Source of the DNA: Aporhodopirellula aestuarii
Lineage (GTDB): Bacteria > Planctomycetota > Planctomycetia > Pirellulales > Pirellulaceae
Direction: 5' to 3'
DNA length: 64,000 nt
Assembly (NCBI RefSeq): GCF_023701485.1
Contig: NZ_JAMQBK010000081.1
Coordinates: 1 to 64,000, forward strand
Position numbers and translations under genes: made by a program. Positions 1 through 8,382 of this stretch are shown one piece after another. Numbering within the stretch: position 1 is the stretch's first letter; the number at the start of each line of letters is the position of its first letter. Under the pieces are notes generated by a model, which searched no databases, was not told where the DNA came from, and saw only the letters and a program-made list of their open reading frames with translations.

Positions 1-534
1 AAGCGAGCCAGAACCTTCGCCAGTGATAACAGCGGCCTTTCTGGTGCCAAAATGCTGCTAAGCAGGTACATGGAAGTGATTCGGTATAACGACAATTCCG
101 CTGATCGTGATCGGTTCGGCGTAGGCCGGACCAAGGAGCCTAAGCGACGCTGTTCCGGCACGACTGAGCAAGTGAATGCCGGAACTCGCGAAGCCTCGGT
201 CCGGCCTACAGTTCGCGGCACGTTTCGCCAGATGATTCCTGCATACCTGCATACCTGCTTACGACGCTTCCAAGCCCAGCCGATTCATAAAATGTCCGTT
301 GGCCGTTTCAACACACAACATTGTGCCGCATCAAATCATGGACTTGCTGAAATCAAGAGGGATCAGCATCTCTCCTCCAGCGGAACTGACAGCATTTCGA
401 TATCGGAAACCACCTTTGCACAACGGGATGAACGCCGATTTAAGTCCCGCCCTCGCTAAACGAACACTACCCCTGCACAAGGGCGGGCCATTGGCGAGCT
501 TTGAGAAGTGATCGGTTTGTTTTGCAAAACCCTT
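1..534. other. Intergenic stretch with palindromic repeats, no supported gene
   Basis: No reading frame here has recognisable family features. Short frames exist on both strands, but they run through palindromic repeat sequence. Two inverted repeats are visible: one at 121-209 (listed separately) and one pairing CCCGCCCT (446-453) with AGGGCGGG (480-487). The second lies just downstream of the minus-strand sulfatase stop and could act as a transcript end, although no U-run follows it. A 12-bp palindrome, GTTTTGCAAAAC, lies at 519-530. The far left could be the tail of a gene outside the window, but nothing supports that. Confidence 0.5.
121..209. repeat. Imperfect inverted repeat (REP-like palindrome)
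   Basis: GTAGGCCGGAC at 121-131 is the reverse complement of the arm at 199-209, and the interior is partly self-complementary (GTTCCGGCA against TGCCGGAAC). The same type of arm, GTAGGxCCGG paired with CCGGxCCTAC, recurs inside the element at 37958-38055. This suggests a dispersed palindromic family in this genome. No adjacent transposase was found. Confidence 0.55.
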
Positions 535-1926
535 TCACCTTGCCTTCTCTTTCAGCTGCCAGAATCGCTTTCGCATCTCGCTCAACTTCACGGCATACTC
601 AGGATTGCTGACGAGATCTTGTTCCTCGATCGGGTCGTTCTTTAAGTCGAACAGTTGCTCACGGTCGAACTCGGGCCAGTACATGTACTTCCAATTTTTG
701 CGAACGAGTGCCTCGGACGCGGGGATGAATTCGGTGCTTTTGAGCATCGGATGCTCATAGAAGAACTCGTCACGCCACGCCGGTTTTTCGTCCGACAGGT
801 AGAGCGGTCCGATGTCAGATCCCTGCATCGTCTCTGGCGACTCGATACCGACTGCGGAAAGGATCGTCGGTGCGAGGTCAACGTTTAACGTCATGTCGTC
901 GTTGGTGCTGCCCCGCTTGCTGGCCGCCATACGAGGATCACGGATGATCAATGGGACTCGAATACTTTCCTCGTGTGGATACCACTTGTCGGCGAGCCCG
1001 TGTTCGGCGTGATAATACCCATTGTCCGTGGTGAAGATGACCAGCGTGTTGTCGAGGGTCCCCTGTTTCTCCAATTCACCGATTAGCCGACCGCATGTCG
1101 AATCGACCTCCGTCGCCAGGCGATAATAGTTCTTCATCATCGTCTGATACTTTTCGGGCGTGTCAAACCGCCAGTGCCATCGGTTTCGGCCTTCGTTTTT
1201 TTCATTCCCCACGAACTCAGGCAAACGTTCGAAGGATTCCTGGGTGGCGTTGACGGGGACGGGAATCGTGACGTCTTCGTACAAGTCCATACTCTCGGGT
1301 TGCGGCAAAAACTGCAGCGGGTTGTGATCCTCGGCATGCGTCGCAAAGAATGCAACCGTCAAACAGAAAGGCTTGTTATCCGGTCGAGTTCGGAGAAACT
1401 CCATCGCATCGTTTTCGTTCTTCTGCGTCACATGAATTTTTGATCCGTCGTCCTCTTCAATCCAGTGTGTTCCAGAATAGGCCCGAGCAAAATCGAACCG
1501 GTCAGCGGGAATCCTTCCGTTATGCCACTTGCCAACATGACCGACGAAATACCCGTTCTCACGAAGTAGGCCGGGCAGTGTCTCATCCCAAGCGGTGTCC
1601 CACGGCTTGAATGAACGGTTACCGTGCCGCGACATCCATTGGCCGGTGAAAAGCGATGCACGGCTGACTCCACAAATCGCGGTTGTCACATAGTTGTGCG
1701 TGAATCGAACACTTTGTCTGGCGAGTTGATCCAAGTTGGGTGTTTTGACGATCGGATTGCCAGCGACACCGAGCGTGTCATGCCGCCAATCGTCGGCATA
1801 GAGAAGCAGAATGTTCATCTGATTCAGCGCCTTGGTGCCCTCGTCTGCGTCGCATGGTTGCAGGTCGCAATTGACTAATGCGGTAAAGAAACAGAGCAAC
1901 AGAGAAAAATGGGTCAGTTTAAACAT
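535..1926 (-). CDS. Exported sulfatase (S1 family, CGVSR active site)
   Basis: A 463-residue sulfatase predicted to hydrolyse sulfate esters on carbohydrate after export. A hydrophobic N-terminus (residues 6-20) acts as a signal peptide. The metal-binding pair is in ADDWRHD (D45, D46). The formylglycine site is CGVSR at C85, followed by ASLFTG. A second metal and substrate region, [17 protein letters not shown], precedes [11 protein letters not shown]. The C-terminus carries the usual [14 protein letters not shown] block. The third residue of the active-site motif is Val rather than the common Pro or Ala. This is the last gene of the minus-strand cluster, 256 bases after the DUF1080 gene with a stem-loop between them. 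The sulfated substrate cannot be read from sequence. A later start at residue 37 would remove the signal peptide and is less likely. Confidence 0.92.
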   Translation of the reverse strand: MFKLTHFSLLLCFFTALVNCDLQPCDADEGTKALNQMNILLLYADDWRHDTLGVAGNPIVKTPNLDQLARQSVRFTHNYVTTAICGVSRASLFTGQWMSRHGNRSFKPWDTAWDETLPGLLRENGYFVGHVGKWHNGRIPADRFDFARAYSGTHWIEEDDGSKIHVTQKNENDAMEFLRTRPDNKPFCLTVAFFATHAEDHNPLQFLPQPESMDLYEDVTIPVPVNATQESFERLPEFVGNEKNEGRNRWHWRFDTPEKYQTMMKNYYRLATEVDSTCGRLIGELEKQGTLDNTLVIFTTDNGYYHAEHGLADKWYPHEESIRVPLIIRDPRMAASKRGSTNDDMTLNVDLAPTILSAVGIESPETMQGSDIGPLYLSDEKPAWRDEFFYEHPMLKSTEFIPASEALVRKNWKYMYWPEFDREQLFDLKNDPIEEQDLVSNPEYAVKLSEMRKRFWQLKEKAR

Positions 1927-2072
1927 TTTGGGCTTTATGGGTTACGAATCGATCGTATGAGTATGGGTACTTCATACAAAGTGAATGAAACAATGATAGA
2001 GAATTGGGGAGACGACTTCAGTTGTGGCAGCGGGGCAGGAATGTCTTTGCTGAGAGATTCGTGTTCTCGATT

Positions 2073-2116
2073 GGATCGTGTTGGTGATCGCATTCAAAGT
2101 GATCACCAACCGATCC
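2073..2116 (-). other. Stem-loop between the DUF1080 and sulfatase genes
   Basis: TTGGTGATC at 2081-2089 pairs perfectly with GATCACCAA at 2101-2109 across an 11-nt loop. The helix continues outside with GGATCG (2073-2078) and CGATCC (2111-2116) after a small bulge. It lies about 70 bases past the DUF1080 stop on the minus strand. No U-run follows, so it is more likely a 3'-end stabiliser or processing site than an intrinsic terminator. Confidence 0.5.
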
Positions 2117-2182
2117 AGTTTATTCATCACTCTCCCCGCTTGTACATCAGCAAAAAGAGTGCATGCGACGTAGAACACGAGC

Positions 2183-2986
2183 TCAGTCAGCCAACTCTTT
2201 GACTTGGATATTTCTGAACAGGATCGTCCCGGCTTTCCCCTTGTGAACCTGCAGTGCAAAGAATCCGTCGGCATAGGTCTCGTCACCCACCCAGTGCGCA
2301 CACGGAACACCGTTGAGCCAAGTTTTGACCACGTCACCTTGGGCGGATATCGTCACACGATTCCATCCCGTGGCGTCTTCGGCTGCCCGAGCTTTTTTAT
2401 GTTCTTTCAACCACAACGGGTAGAAGTATCCGCCGCAGCTTTGTCCATAGATACCGCCGGACCAGTGTCGGCCGTTCTTACCCTGTCCTTCAATTTCAAC
2501 TTGAGGTCCGTACACGGTCTCTGAAGTTGCCCCTGGCGTTTCTCCCGGTTTCGATTTCGACCGAAACTGGACGCCCGTGTTCCCATCGACTTCCATCTTC
2601 AGGTCGCAAGTAAAGATGAAGTTCTTGTAGTCCGATCTTTCAGTGCAGAGATACGTGCTGTTGGATCCCGGCACGCACGTTCCAATGATCAGGCCTTCTT
2701 TGACTTCGAATGTGCAGGTTCCTCCTTTCGCAATCCATCCGGTCAAATCGGTGCCGTTGAATAGAGGCGTGAAACCTTCTGACAAATCAGGCTCGCCGTC
2801 AGTGTTGAGCAACATCTCTTCGGGTTTGGGCGCGTTTGGTTGCTTGGAATACAGTTTTGCCCATTCTTGTTGTTGCGGATCGAGTTCCTGCCCAACGGCA
2901 TCGTCACTCACGCAAGCCAAGCAAACCAGTGTCACTGGAATCAACAATCGAATGCTCATTGCGTTTTGCCTCGTTAACAGTTTCAT
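2183..2986 (-). CDS. Exported DUF1080 (3-keto-disaccharide hydrolase-like) protein
   Basis: This encodes a 267-residue secreted protein with one DUF1080 domain, a concanavalin-like beta-sandwich found in glycoside-active proteins. The family mark LFNGTDLTGW sits near residue 80, and the tail FFALQVHKGKAGTILFRNIQVKEL closes the domain. The start at 2986 gives a signal peptide (hydrophobic stretch around residues 12-27) and has AGGGA about seven bases upstream. An in-frame start at 3022 would add twelve non-hydrophobic residues. Some members of the family hydrolyse 3-keto-glycosides; others may only bind sugars, so the activity here is inferred. The same domain is fused to a GH78 enzyme at 8383-12321 in this cluster. 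Confidence 0.88.
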   Translation of the reverse strand: MKLLTRQNAMSIRLLIPVTLVCLACVSDDAVGQELDPQQQEWAKLYSKQPNAPKPEEMLLNTDGEPDLSEGFTPLFNGTDLTGWIAKGGTCTFEVKEGLIIGTCVPGSNSTYLCTERSDYKNFIFTCDLKMEVDGNTGVQFRSKSKPGETPGATSETVYGPQVEIEGQGKNGRHWSGGIYGQSCGGYFYPLWLKEHKKARAAEDATGWNRVTISAQGDVVKTWLNGVPCAHWVGDETYADGFFALQVHKGKAGTILFRNIQVKELAD

Positions 2987-3046
2987 TTTTGTTCCCTGGT
3001 TGTAGATGATCTTGAAAAGCATCGTTTCTGTTGTTCACCGGCCACA

Positions 3047-3310
3047 TCATTTTCGATCAGTTCCCAAACATCGTGAACGGTGGCAAACACTATACTCGCC
3101 CATGCGTTTGTGTAATTCCGTCGTCAGCGTATTGACGATTTTAGTTTGTTCGAGCTTTTCCGAAACGTTCACATTCTCATCGGGATCGCGTTGGTGGTCG
3201 TAGAGCATTCGTCGCGTTTGTTTGCCACCGGGACGCGTGTGTAGACTAAGGCGATGGCGGTCGGTGCGGATCGTGTCGCCCGCTTGAAACCGCTCAATCA
3301 CCACGGACTT
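3047..3310 (-). pseudogene. Sulfatase C-terminal remnant
   Basis: About 87 codons resemble the C-terminal end of an iduronate-2-sulfatase-type protein. The frame contains AGDTIRTDRHRLSLHT, then LYDHQRDPDENVNVSEKLEQ and a closing helix. This matches the SIRTDRYRYTEW and LYDHxxDPxENxN blocks of intact sulfatases such as the one at 15441-17045. The N-terminal three quarters, including the metal and formylglycine sites, are missing. The upstream DNA is already occupied by the GH10-like gene, which ends at 3384. The remnant most likely reflects deletion of an ancestral sulfatase gene between the GH10 and DUF1080 genes. It has no start of its own and is unlikely to be functional. Confidence 0.75.
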
Positions 3311-3383
3311 ACCGGTTCGTTTTGAATTCTTGCAGGAAAACAAATCTCTGTCCTTCCAAGTCATCCGGCGATGGTACTTATGA

Positions 3384-5327
3384 TCATTTCGCAAGGATGT
3401 GGGCGGCAGCCTTTGGTTTGGGTAGTTGCACTCGCAATTCGGTTCCGTCGGTGGTAACCGTCGCGTCCACTGTTCTGGTCACTCCGTCGTTCGTGACGGT
3501 GATTTGATAGTCGCCCAAGAAACCGCGTTGCTGACTGTTGCCATCGTCGTCGGTGTGAGTCACTTCGTCGGTCCACCACTGGTTGGCGACCAGGTCGACA
3601 AACACCTCCCCCGCGGGCTTGATTGTCCAATCTGCACGCCACAGCGCCGCGGCGGGTTTCCAATGCATTTTTTCCCAGAATCCCCACTGCACGATTGCCA
3701 CAAAGTTTGGATGGCTAAATGAGGCAATCATCACATCGCGGAAATAGTCCGCCTGCAACGCTTCGTCGTCACCGGCGTCCACATCGAATTCACTGAGTTG
3801 TAGCTTTGGCGCGATCTCGCCAAATTCGTCATAGACTTTCAGCAACTCTTCGGGAGGAGTCAGCGAGGCCAACCCGAAGTGAGCCATGAAGCCCACGATA
3901 TCAGCCGGCTGGCCTTGTTCGTTGAGATAGCGAATGATCTCTTTGTATGGTTCGCGTTTGTAACCGTCCGGAAGGATCTTGCCCTCATTGATCGCGTGGG
4001 TCGCGTTCGGTGCGAGGCGACGAGCTTCGGCCATGATCTCCGCGTAGATTTTGGGGCTGCCATACTCTTTTTCGTAGGTGTGTTTTCCCCAGCCGATGAT
4101 GTGATTGATGGTGTCCCACTCGGTGACAAACTCGCTGGTTGCAGGTAGCACGTCATTCATGTGCGCCCAGAGCCACTCGCGATGAGCCTTCGGATCACCG
4201 ACGAATTCCTTTTCGATTGAATTAAAATCCATCGGAGCCCAAGCAACGTAGTGTCCTCGCACGTTGATGTTGTTACTACGCAACCAAGGAAGAGATTCTT
4301 CGAAAAAGATTCGGCGTTTTCGACGTGCCCCCGCGTTATCTCCCTTGAGCCCTTTCCATACGTGAGGCCGCAGTTCCGATTCAAAGGTTACCCGATCAAA
4401 ATATCTCTTAACAACCTCGCGGTACTTTAGAGCTTCATCCCAGGTGACGATAATCTTTTTCTTAGGATTGACCGGGAAGTCCTCTTTGGCTGCCCCGATT
4501 ACCTCAGAGTTGATCGTGTTTCCGAACCCGAACGCATGCTTCTGCATCGCGACATGAACGCTTGCGTCCGAAATAGGTTGCCCCTCGGAATCAACAACCG
4601 TGATGGCGAGATCACCCTTGCGGATTTTCTCGATCCGCGCGAGTGCTTCTTTTCGCCACTGGGCATCTTCCTGGCGGCCATCGTACATGATCGTTGACCG
4701 GGGTAGCGTGCCGATGTCGTACGCAGATCCGTAGTTAATCAGCCGCAAATCGGCGATCTGCACCCTTGGGCCAGCTTCGCCCAAATTGAATCGCAGGCAA
4801 GCTTCGGACGAATCAAAATCACCTGTTGCCACAAACGAACGAACGTGCTGTACCCACTCTTTGTACGCAGACAAGTTGTATTGATAGGATGTTGATTCCG
4901 GCTTTGCATCAACGAAAAGGTAGGCGTTGTTGGGTTGGCCGCCGGCACCAGGACGTCGCATCCAAAATGAAATCAGCACGACGTCGCCCTTGCTAACCGT
5001 TCCGTGAACTGGAACCCGTACTCGCATGTTTTCGGGGTCGCTGAAACGCGTGTCTGATTCGATACTGTAAGCATTGGCGAACGGCATCTCTTCGACCGAG
5101 ATCCACTTGCCGTTTGCTTCCACATGCTGCGATTGAAAATCGATCGGTTTCTCGGGGCCGAACGTCGTGAGATCGTGCCCACCAGGCGGCGGAGTGATCG
5201 CAGTACCTGTCGCAACCGACTGTTCTGCGGTGCTAATTCCTGCCAACGCGACCAGCAAAAATGCAATACTGAGGGCCTGCCGAATCAACGGTAATTGGTG
5301 TGATGTGAGCCGAGCGGTGAATGTCAT
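3384..5327 (-). CDS. GH10-like endo-xylanase with carbohydrate-binding N-terminus, acid/base residue replaced
   Basis: A 647-residue exported protein with a signal peptide (residues 18-34). Residues 55-200 look like a jelly-roll carbohydrate-binding module, and residues 235-580 form a GH10 TIM barrel. GH10 landmarks are visible: VTFESELRPHVWKG near 313, RGHYVAWAP near 357, and the nucleophile region LSEFD with E513. The acid/base segment normally reads WDVVNE, but here it reads WDTINH, so H409 replaces the catalytic Glu. The protein may therefore be inactive, use another residue, or act as a binding protein. GH10 enzymes cleave beta-1,4-xylan; a xylose-containing polysaccharide would fit the cluster. 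The start codon overlaps the stop of the upstream GH78 gene by four bases (ATGA), which suggests translational coupling. Confidence 0.87.
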   Translation of the reverse strand: MTFTARLTSHQLPLIRQALSIAFLLVALAGISTAEQSVATGTAITPPPGGHDLTTFGPEKPIDFQSQHVEANGKWISVEEMPFANAYSIESDTRFSDPENMRVRVPVHGTVSKGDVVLISFWMRRPGAGGQPNNAYLFVDAKPESTSYQYNLSAYKEWVQHVRSFVATGDFDSSEACLRFNLGEAGPRVQIADLRLINYGSAYDIGTLPRSTIMYDGRQEDAQWRKEALARIEKIRKGDLAITVVDSEGQPISDASVHVAMQKHAFGFGNTINSEVIGAAKEDFPVNPKKKIIVTWDEALKYREVVKRYFDRVTFESELRPHVWKGLKGDNAGARRKRRIFFEESLPWLRSNNINVRGHYVAWAPMDFNSIEKEFVGDPKAHREWLWAHMNDVLPATSEFVTEWDTINHIIGWGKHTYEKEYGSPKIYAEIMAEARRLAPNATHAINEGKILPDGYKREPYKEIIRYLNEQGQPADIVGFMAHFGLASLTPPEELLKVYDEFGEIAPKLQLSEFDVDAGDDEALQADYFRDVMIASFSHPNFVAIVQWGFWEKMHWKPAAALWRADWTIKPAGEVFVDLVANQWWTDEVTHTDDDGNSQQRGFLGDYQITVTNDGVTRTVDATVTTDGTELRVQLPKPKAAAHILAK

Positions 5328-8251
5328 AGTGCTGTTGAATAGGTTGCTAGAGTTATTTGATGCCTTCCTGAAGGCAGGCGAATGGACTGCTTCTTTTGAA
5401 CCACCGCGGTTCGATTTAGCGGGTGTGGTTGATATCCATCGAGGTCATGTGCTTGGCCGTTAAGCATGATGGACTTGATGGATTCCGCCGCTAACACGAA
5501 TTCACCGGTGCAGTTTGCTGGGATGATCAGTTCGATCGCGTAGTTATCATCGCCGATCCGCTGCCAGCGAATGCTTGTCGGGCCCTGGATCGAATCGAAG
5601 TGGTACTCGGCATCATCCACCTGGCTGATGAATTGCGGTTCGAAAAGGATGTTCTTGAATCCCGGCTTTGTCAGATCGCAGCGAATCCCAGCGATGTATC
5701 GCGTCAGGTAGTTGTCGACGTAGCCCAAGAAGTGATGGATGCGGGAACCGCCGCCGGTCCAGTGTTCCCATACTGTCGTAGCGTCATTCGCCAACATCTT
5801 GCCGTACCCCGGAAAGGTATCGGTGGAAAGCACATCATGAGCGAGCTCGGCATGCCCGGATTGTGGCATGACTTCCCACGCAGCTTGACCCGTGAAGATG
5901 CCTCCATAGACATGCAGGTCGCGATCAACCGTGATGTCCTGAATCAACCGCTTCAAGACTGCTTCGCAGTGTTCTGGCTTGGCGATGCGGCAATACAGTG
6001 CCATCGCGTTGGGGCCCTGACGATACCCTGACGGTTTTGTGCCTGTGAAAACGGTTTGATTGGCATCAAAACAGTGCGTGTAGAGTGCCTGGCGAACTTC
6101 TTCGGCTTGCGACTTGAAATCCATAGCGTCCTCCATCTTGCCCAGAACCTCCGCCATGTGCGCCATCCGCTGTAGCACCAGAAAGAAGTTCATGGTGGCG
6201 TAGACTTCCACACCCTCTTCGCCTTTATTGCCATGCGGTGACGTCCAGTCGCCGTAACCGTCTTTGAAGATGCCCCGTTGTCCCGGCACACCGTTGTGTT
6301 TCCACACGCCTTCGGTAAAAAGTGAAAGCCTGTCCCAATTGCGCTCGAAGATTCGGGTATCACCGTAAGTTTGATACATGTACCAAGAGACATGAACACA
6401 GGCGGCTGACCACAGCGGCGAACGGCCACGCTTGCGAGCGTTGCTGTTGCAAGGCGCGATCGCAGCCATGCTGCCTTCGTCATCCTGGGTATCGAGCATG
6501 TCGCCGACAAACTTGGTCATCAAAGCGGCCAAGTCATAATTGGCCATCCCGTATTCCATGCCGGTAGTAGCATCACCCATCCAACCATTCTTTTCACGGT
6601 GCGGGCAGTCGGTGGGGATGCTATGCAGATTGGATGTCAACGAGCGACGGCAAATCATGTGCAGTTGGTTCAGCATCGCATCGGACGTTTGGAATGTCGA
6701 CACATCGGTCACGTCCGAGTTGACTTGGCAGACCTCGACATCATCGGCGGTCAAGGGCTTGTCGTGTCCCTTGATCAACGCATAGCGAAACCCTTTATAT
6801 GAAAAGTGACATTCAACAACTTCACCCGGTTCGCCTTTGGCAACGTAAGCATTTTGCTGGTAACCGCCGGGCTGGCTGTGTGTGAGTGGATCCGAGTCTT
6901 CACCGTAGTAAATGGTGATGGGGGTACCTTTGGGGGCATCTACCTTGACGCGCAGCCAGCCCGCCAAGTTGGTGCCGGCATCAACGAGGAAACTTCCTCG
7001 ACCGCCTGGTTTAACGCCGACGGGCCGAAACGTTTTCACCACACGGATCGGCTCACAGAGTTGCGATTTCAAGTCACCTTCGGGCGCAGGAGCCGAATGT
7101 ACCGAGTCCCAACCGGCGTCATCAAATTCGGGTGTATTCCAACCAGGAATTTCCTTCGTTGCGTCGTACACTTCGCCCATGTGGGGGCAATCGTATTGAA
7201 TGGGACCGCCGGTGACTTTCCAACTCAGGTCGCTGACCACGTTGTCCGTCGTCCCATCTTCATAGTCAATCTTGATCAGGCACTTCAGCTTCGGTTGGCC
7301 AATGTAGCCGCCCTTCTTGTAGAAGCCCCAGTGATCCAGAGCGAGCATCCCATAGTTGCCGCGTCCCAGCATCACTCCGATCGCATTGTCACCGTCGCGA
7401 ACCAGGTCGGTTACATCGTGCGCGACATACAGTACCGTTCGGTTGTACTGGGTCCAACCGGGATCCAGCACATGGTCGCTGACGCGGGATCCATTGAGGA
7501 ACAATTCATGATACCCCAGGCCGCAAATGAAGACCTTGGCACTAGCGATCGGTTTCTTCGCGGCGAATGTTTTGCGCAGCAGCGGCGCGGGATCGTATCG
7601 GTTATCGCCATGAAAATACATACGCTCGAACATATTCATTCGGGCACCGAAGTACGAAGGAAGATAGAATTCCTGGCATTTCAATTCGACCTCTTTACGC
7701 TTCCACCACGCATCTTGCCAAGTGTCGTGTTCTTTCCAAGCGATCCACTGAGAATCCGTCCAATCACCATCGATTAGCAGTCCCGTAGCAAACTTGGCCA
7801 TTTGGCTCCATTTTGATGGTTTGTCGTCTCGGCCCCAAACGCGAACTTTCCAGTAGTAATCCGTGGCGGATGACAGAGGTTTTCCGTGGTATGCGATGTG
7901 GACGCTGCCGTCGTGCTGAGCCTTGCCAGAATCAAAGACATTGCCTTTGTTTTCTGCGATCAAGGATTCACTGGACGCCACGATTAATTGATAAGCGGTT
8001 TGGACGACATCGTTTTTTTCTGAAGTGACCTGCCAGAAGAAACGCGGATCAGGCATATCGATACCTTGCGGATCGGTCAGGTATTCGCACTTCAGTTCGG
8101 TCGGTTCGATGTCTGCGAACTGGCTCGAATCATGAAGAGACGAACTCCCTGCTTTTTCAACGTCCTGTGGCCGCGCATCATCCGACCGCGTGATGCCCAA
8201 AAAAGCGATCACGAGGAAGAATACGTAAATCTTTGGCGTGGTGGGGGGCAT
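5324..8251 (-). CDS. Exported GH78 alpha-L-rhamnosidase
   Basis: This 975-residue protein has a signal peptide (residues 7-22) and the standard GH78 layout: an N-terminal fibronectin-like domain (TELKCEYLTDPQGIDMPDPRFFW), a beta-sandwich with GLGYHELFLNGSRV, an (alpha/alpha)6 barrel and a C-terminal beta-sandwich. The catalytic segment DCPHREKNGWMGD supplies D548, the presumed general acid E553, and D560, with the spacing known from characterised GH78 enzymes. The general base is probably E829 in ATTVWEHW. It should release terminal alpha-L-rhamnose by inversion. It ends four bases inside the following GH10-like gene and starts 131 bases after the GH78-DUF1080 gene. Exact linkage and substrate are not deducible. 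Confidence 0.94.
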   Translation of the reverse strand: MPPTTPKIYVFFLVIAFLGITRSDDARPQDVEKAGSSSLHDSSQFADIEPTELKCEYLTDPQGIDMPDPRFFWQVTSEKNDVVQTAYQLIVASSESLIAENKGNVFDSGKAQHDGSVHIAYHGKPLSSATDYYWKVRVWGRDDKPSKWSQMAKFATGLLIDGDWTDSQWIAWKEHDTWQDAWWKRKEVELKCQEFYLPSYFGARMNMFERMYFHGDNRYDPAPLLRKTFAAKKPIASAKVFICGLGYHELFLNGSRVSDHVLDPGWTQYNRTVLYVAHDVTDLVRDGDNAIGVMLGRGNYGMLALDHWGFYKKGGYIGQPKLKCLIKIDYEDGTTDNVVSDLSWKVTGGPIQYDCPHMGEVYDATKEIPGWNTPEFDDAGWDSVHSAPAPEGDLKSQLCEPIRVVKTFRPVGVKPGGRGSFLVDAGTNLAGWLRVKVDAPKGTPITIYYGEDSDPLTHSQPGGYQQNAYVAKGEPGEVVECHFSYKGFRYALIKGHDKPLTADDVEVCQVNSDVTDVSTFQTSDAMLNQLHMICRRSLTSNLHSIPTDCPHREKNGWMGDATTGMEYGMANYDLAALMTKFVGDMLDTQDDEGSMAAIAPCNSNARKRGRSPLWSAACVHVSWYMYQTYGDTRIFERNWDRLSLFTEGVWKHNGVPGQRGIFKDGYGDWTSPHGNKGEEGVEVYATMNFFLVLQRMAHMAEVLGKMEDAMDFKSQAEEVRQALYTHCFDANQTVFTGTKPSGYRQGPNAMALYCRIAKPEHCEAVLKRLIQDITVDRDLHVYGGIFTGQAAWEVMPQSGHAELAHDVLSTDTFPGYGKMLANDATTVWEHWTGGGSRIHHFLGYVDNYLTRYIAGIRCDLTKPGFKNILFEPQFISQVDDAEYHFDSIQGPTSIRWQRIGDDNYAIELIIPANCTGEFVLAAESIKSIMLNGQAHDLDGYQPHPLNRTAVVQKKQSIRLPSGRHQITLATYSTAL

Positions 8252-8382
8252 TGATTTTGGATGGGTGAATGTGGTGACTTAATTGGTGCGATTAGGATGC
8301 AATCGTTCAATCGTTAGCGGTAGGAGTACTTTTTGACCTTCATGCACGCCTTCGTCTGACGACTATACGGATAAGAATTCCA

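Noticed and set aside
58-252. Minus-strand frame ending VVIPNHFHVPA, recalling the MPNHxH motif of REP-associated transposases
   Set aside because: Only this short match exists; no further transposase motif or catalytic Tyr follows, and the frame is 64 codons of repeat sequence.
52-459. Plus-strand open frame of 135 codons at the left edge
   Set aside because: It runs through the palindromic repeat at 121-209, has no ribosome binding site or family feature, and other frames overlap it. A short FASDN stretch recalls threonine aldolases, but the following residues do not fit.
519-530. 12-bp palindrome GTTTTGCAAAAC near the sulfatase stop
   Set aside because: It is short, has no loop and no U-run; it could occur by chance and cannot be assigned a role.
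6806-7777. Long plus-strand open frame of 323 codons antisense to GH78
   Set aside because: It is the antisense shadow of a well-conserved GH78 coding region and has no domain of its own.
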